From the NCBI GenBank assembly GCA_035285325.1, contig JAYKJB010000085.1, forward strand, positions 1-62,074: a DNA stretch of 62,074 bases, given 5' to 3'. This document shows positions 60,257-62,074 of this stretch, piece after piece. Both the position numbers and the translations under genes were made by a program. The stretch comes from Candidatus Sericytochromatia bacterium (GTDB taxonomy: Bacteria > Cyanobacteriota > Sericytochromatia > S15B-MN24 > JAQBPE01). The notes below the pieces were generated by a model. The model was not told the DNA's origin. It ran no database searches and saw nothing but the letters and a program-made list of their open reading frames with translations. The number at the start of each line of letters is the position of its first letter. Within the stretch, counting starts at the first letter, position 1.

Positions 60257-62074
60257 GCATGCCTCCTATCGCCCCGGGCACCTCAAGCAGGTCCTGACGA
60301 CCGGACAGCCAGTCGGCGAGGGTGGTGAACCAGGGTCCCTCCGGCAGCCCCTGCATCGGCTTCTTCGGTTTGGCCTTGCGAATCGCACCGAGCAGCGCCT
60401 CACTCTCGGGCGTGCGGTTCAGGACGTGCTCCAAGGTCTTGAACATGACGGCCGGCACTTCGCCGACCTGAACCTTGGCACACCAACCCGCCACTTCGGC
60501 CGCAAAGGCATCATCCGGAGCGCCCGGCAGTTCCTGGCCTTCGGCGGGTCCCAGGCCATTGATGGCCTCGACGATGGTGCGCTTGCGCTCCGCCAGGCCC
60601 ATGGCCTCGAGTTCCTCCGGCCAGATGGGGCGTCCGATGTGGTAGGTCTGCTTGCCGTGCCCATAAGGGAACTCCAGGCGCTGTTTGAGCTTCTTGGTGG
60701 GCAAGCCGCCCACGAAACGCACCGGCACGATCGGGGCCTCGGCCTGCAGGGCCAGGTCGATCAGGGCGGCCGTCACCTGGCCCACGGGCTGGTTCGCCGA
60801 GAGGGAACGGGTCCCATCGACGTGGACCAGCAACGACTTCTCATCCAGGGCCAGACGGGGCTGCATGGCCGCCAGGATGCCCGGCAGCGAGGCCGGATCC
60901 TGGCGGTCGAAGAACATGATCAGTTCCGGGTCGGTCACGCCGGGATACGAGAAGTGATGGGCAATCAGGCGTCCGAGCCAGCTGTCTCGGTGTTCCACCT
61001 TGGCCAGCGTGGCGGTCGGCACGCCGCCCAGCGCCGAGATGATCAGCGAGAACAGCAGCGACTCGATGCCGACCTGGTGATTGGCCAGGTAAATCGCCCC
61101 GCGGCCGTGCATGAACATCGTGGCATCCGGATCCTCGAGCTCGACCGACTGCACGTAGCGCGCGGCCAGGCCATAGTAGAGGTCTTCTCCCGGCCAGGGG
61201 CCCATCTGCAGGCGATCGCGCCAGTATTCCCGCACCGGCGTGAGATCCAGTTCCGGTGGCCCCGCATCGCTGACGGACACCTCTCCATCCGGTGCCACGT
61301 CCAGCGCGAGGTCGACGCGCGTCAGCGGCGCTTGCGGCACCGTGGCCTGGGTCGCATCATCGGACAGACGAACCTCGGAGGGATGCACCCCCAGACGCGT
61401 CCCGATGTGCTCCTTGGCCGCAATCTGGCGGGTCATCTCCTGCACATCGCCCTCGGTCTCGTAGAGGCGAGAGAGGGTCCCGGGCAACCAATCGCTGCCC
61501 TTGACCTCCTTGGGCGTCAGGCGGGTGGTCTCCCCGTCGATGCGCGCCAAGCCCACGTTCGGCACAGCGGTCTTTTCGCCCAGGAAGGCCTGGCGCTCGA
61601 GACCTGACACGGAGCCCAGCGGACCCTTCGGGAACAGGATGTAGACCAGTTCGAGATTGGCCCAGACGCGGTCGGCCGCGATCAACTGAATGTCGAAGCG
61701 CGGGAAGCGAGGCCCCTCGTGGAAACCGGTGAAGCGAACCTCGCAACGAACCGGCCCGGTGGTCGGCACCGGACCGTACAGCGACATCGAGAGCACCTTG
61801 GTGGGGTACCCCACCTGGTCCTCACCGATCTCGGCGCTCCAGCGGTGCAGGTTCGCCGACGGAATCGCATGGGTCATGCCATCGAGCAGGACCTGGTTCA
61901 TGTAGCCCACCGGGGCGTCATGTTCCGCATTCAGCAGGGCCGTCGAGCCGTAGCTGCCCAGGGCCCAGCTTTCCATCACCTGGAAGACCGGTCCGTGGAA
62001 CATCTCTCCATCCGCGTAGGGCAGGGTCTGCGGCTGCGCGTCATCGGGCGGCAGCCAGGCCGCCGGCGCCTCCA
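60249..62074 (-). CDS. C-terminal part of a polyketide/PUFA-synthase-like protein: dehydratase plus acyltransferase
   Basis: The frame runs off the right edge, leaving 608 residues here (5' end missing). From the edge: a polyketide-type hotdog dehydratase with EMFHGPVFQVM and LLDGMTHAIP, whose Asp is the probable catalytic acid. A region TRQIAAKEHIGTRLG follows that faintly resembles phosphopantetheinyl transferases. Then a PlsC-like acyltransferase (ANHQVGIESLL at about 61059-61091, VHVDGTRSLSAN near 60800-60830, IVPVRFVGG). This pairing recalls the C-terminal part of myxobacterial-type polyunsaturated fatty acid synthases. In PlsC the motif is HX4D; here it is HX4E, and FPEGTRS reads HVDGTRS. 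Stop overlaps pssA. Confidence 0.75.
   Translation of the reverse strand, partial: EAPAAWLPPDDAQPQTLPYADGEMFHGPVFQVMESWALGSYGSTALLNAEHDAPVGYMNQVLLDGMTHAIPSANLHRWSAEIGEDQVGYPTKVLSMSLYGPVPTTGPVRCEVRFTGFHEGPRFPRFDIQLIAADRVWANLELVYILFPKGPLGSVSGLERQAFLGEKTAVPNVGLARIDGETTRLTPKEVKGSDWLPGTLSRLYETEGDVQEMTRQIAAKEHIGTRLGVHPSEVRLSDDATQATVPQAPLTRVDLALDVAPDGEVSVSDAGPPELDLTPVREYWRDRLQMGPWPGEDLYYGLAARYVQSVELEDPDATMFMHGRGAIYLANHQVGIESLLFSLIISALGGVPTATLAKVEHRDSWLGRLIAHHFSYPGVTDPELIMFFDRQDPASLPGILAAMQPRLALDEKSLLVHVDGTRSLSANQPVGQVTAALIDLALQAEAPIVPVRFVGGLPTKKLKQRLEFPYGHGKQTYHIGRPIWPEELEAMGLAERKRTIVEAINGLGPAEGQELPGAPDDAFAAEVAGWCAKVQVGEVPAVMFKTLEHVLNRTPESEALLGAIRKAKPKKPMQGLPEGPWFTTLADWLSGRQDLLEVPGAIGGMHV

Larger units (their letters stand above)
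825..61219. repeat. Dispersed HIP1 palindrome GCGATCGC
   Basis: Exact copies were read at starts 825, 7318, 18469, 24767, 26152, 27045, 27732, 28319, 31358, 31561, 33010, 34203, 34545, 34799, 34934, 35324, 37540, 44028, 45295, 47362, 47651, 49292, 50320, 52723, 54023, 57481, 59380 and 61212. Most are flanked as GGCGATCGCC and most lie inside genes in varying frames. This is a genome-wide signature motif and not a mobile element. Confidence 0.85.

Noticed and set aside
1-62074. Transposases, integrases, phage genes, tRNA or rRNA genes
   Set aside because: I looked for DDE/Tyr-recombinase motifs, terminal repeats, and tRNA or rRNA landmarks on both strands and saw none.

Overview
The window is a GC-rich, gene-dense bacterial chromosome segment (roughly two-thirds G+C by eye). 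It has about 50 protein genes, no rRNA or tRNA gene I can recognise, no CRISPR array and no insertion sequence. No stretch longer than 300 bases lacks a gene. I do not recognise the species. The octamer GCGATCGC (HIP1, a hallmark of cyanobacterial genomes) occurs about 28 times by hand count, against about two expected from composition. With RNase J next to dapA, a complete menaquinone pathway, a full 2-oxoglutarate dehydrogenase and no photosynthesis genes, this fits a non-photosynthetic relative of Cyanobacteria (Sericytochromatia-like). That is an inference. The gene content indicates an aerobic, menaquinone-using cell.

Layout, left to right. 1-5.2 kb: the end of a glutaminase gene, then an overlapping operon dut-dapB-asd-dapA-rnj (lysine/diaminopimelate synthesis plus RNase J). 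5.2-10.2 kb: a glycosyltransferase, a zinc-ribbon protein, rsmG, an unknown protein and a subtilisin-like lipoprotein protease. 10.2-13.1 kb: oxidative stress genes, namely msrA and then a Fur-family regulator, trxB and ahpC. The regulator's promoter carries an Irr-like palindrome. 13.1-19.2 kb: sucA-sucB-lpd. 19.3-24 kb: acyl-CoA ligase, polysaccharide flippase and small unknown genes.

24.0-36.4 kb holds the whole menaquinone pathway. menI and a leftward overlapping operon menF-D-H-B-A-C-E, ending in a GbsR-like regulator, lie opposite a rightward operon of DAHP synthase, polyprenyl diphosphate synthase and menG. 36.5-45.8 kb is mixed accessory content: a pseudo-receiver, an M28 peptidase lipoprotein, an 888-residue lipoprotein, a NadR-like NTPase, a secreted amine oxidase and an NCS1 permease.

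45.9-53.7 kb is a sulfur island. Rhodanese, YeiH-type exporter, Tat-exported sulfite dehydrogenase, cytochrome c, DsrE2-like protein, TusA, a rhodanese-persulfide dioxygenase fusion and an ArsR-family repressor lie between two divergent promoters. Both promoters carry the same 18-base operator. The genes suggest sulfane sulfur to sulfite to sulfate oxidation with electrons passed to cytochrome c, under one repressor.

53.8-62.1 kb: oligoendopeptidase F, then phospholipid genes: a PmtA-like methyltransferase, psd, cdsA and pssA. At the right edge lies the C-terminal part of a large polyketide/polyunsaturated-fatty-acid-synthase-like protein, with a dehydratase domain and a glycerol-phosphate acyltransferase domain. 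It overlaps pssA, which overlaps cdsA, suggesting that acyl-chain making and phospholipid assembly are co-expressed.
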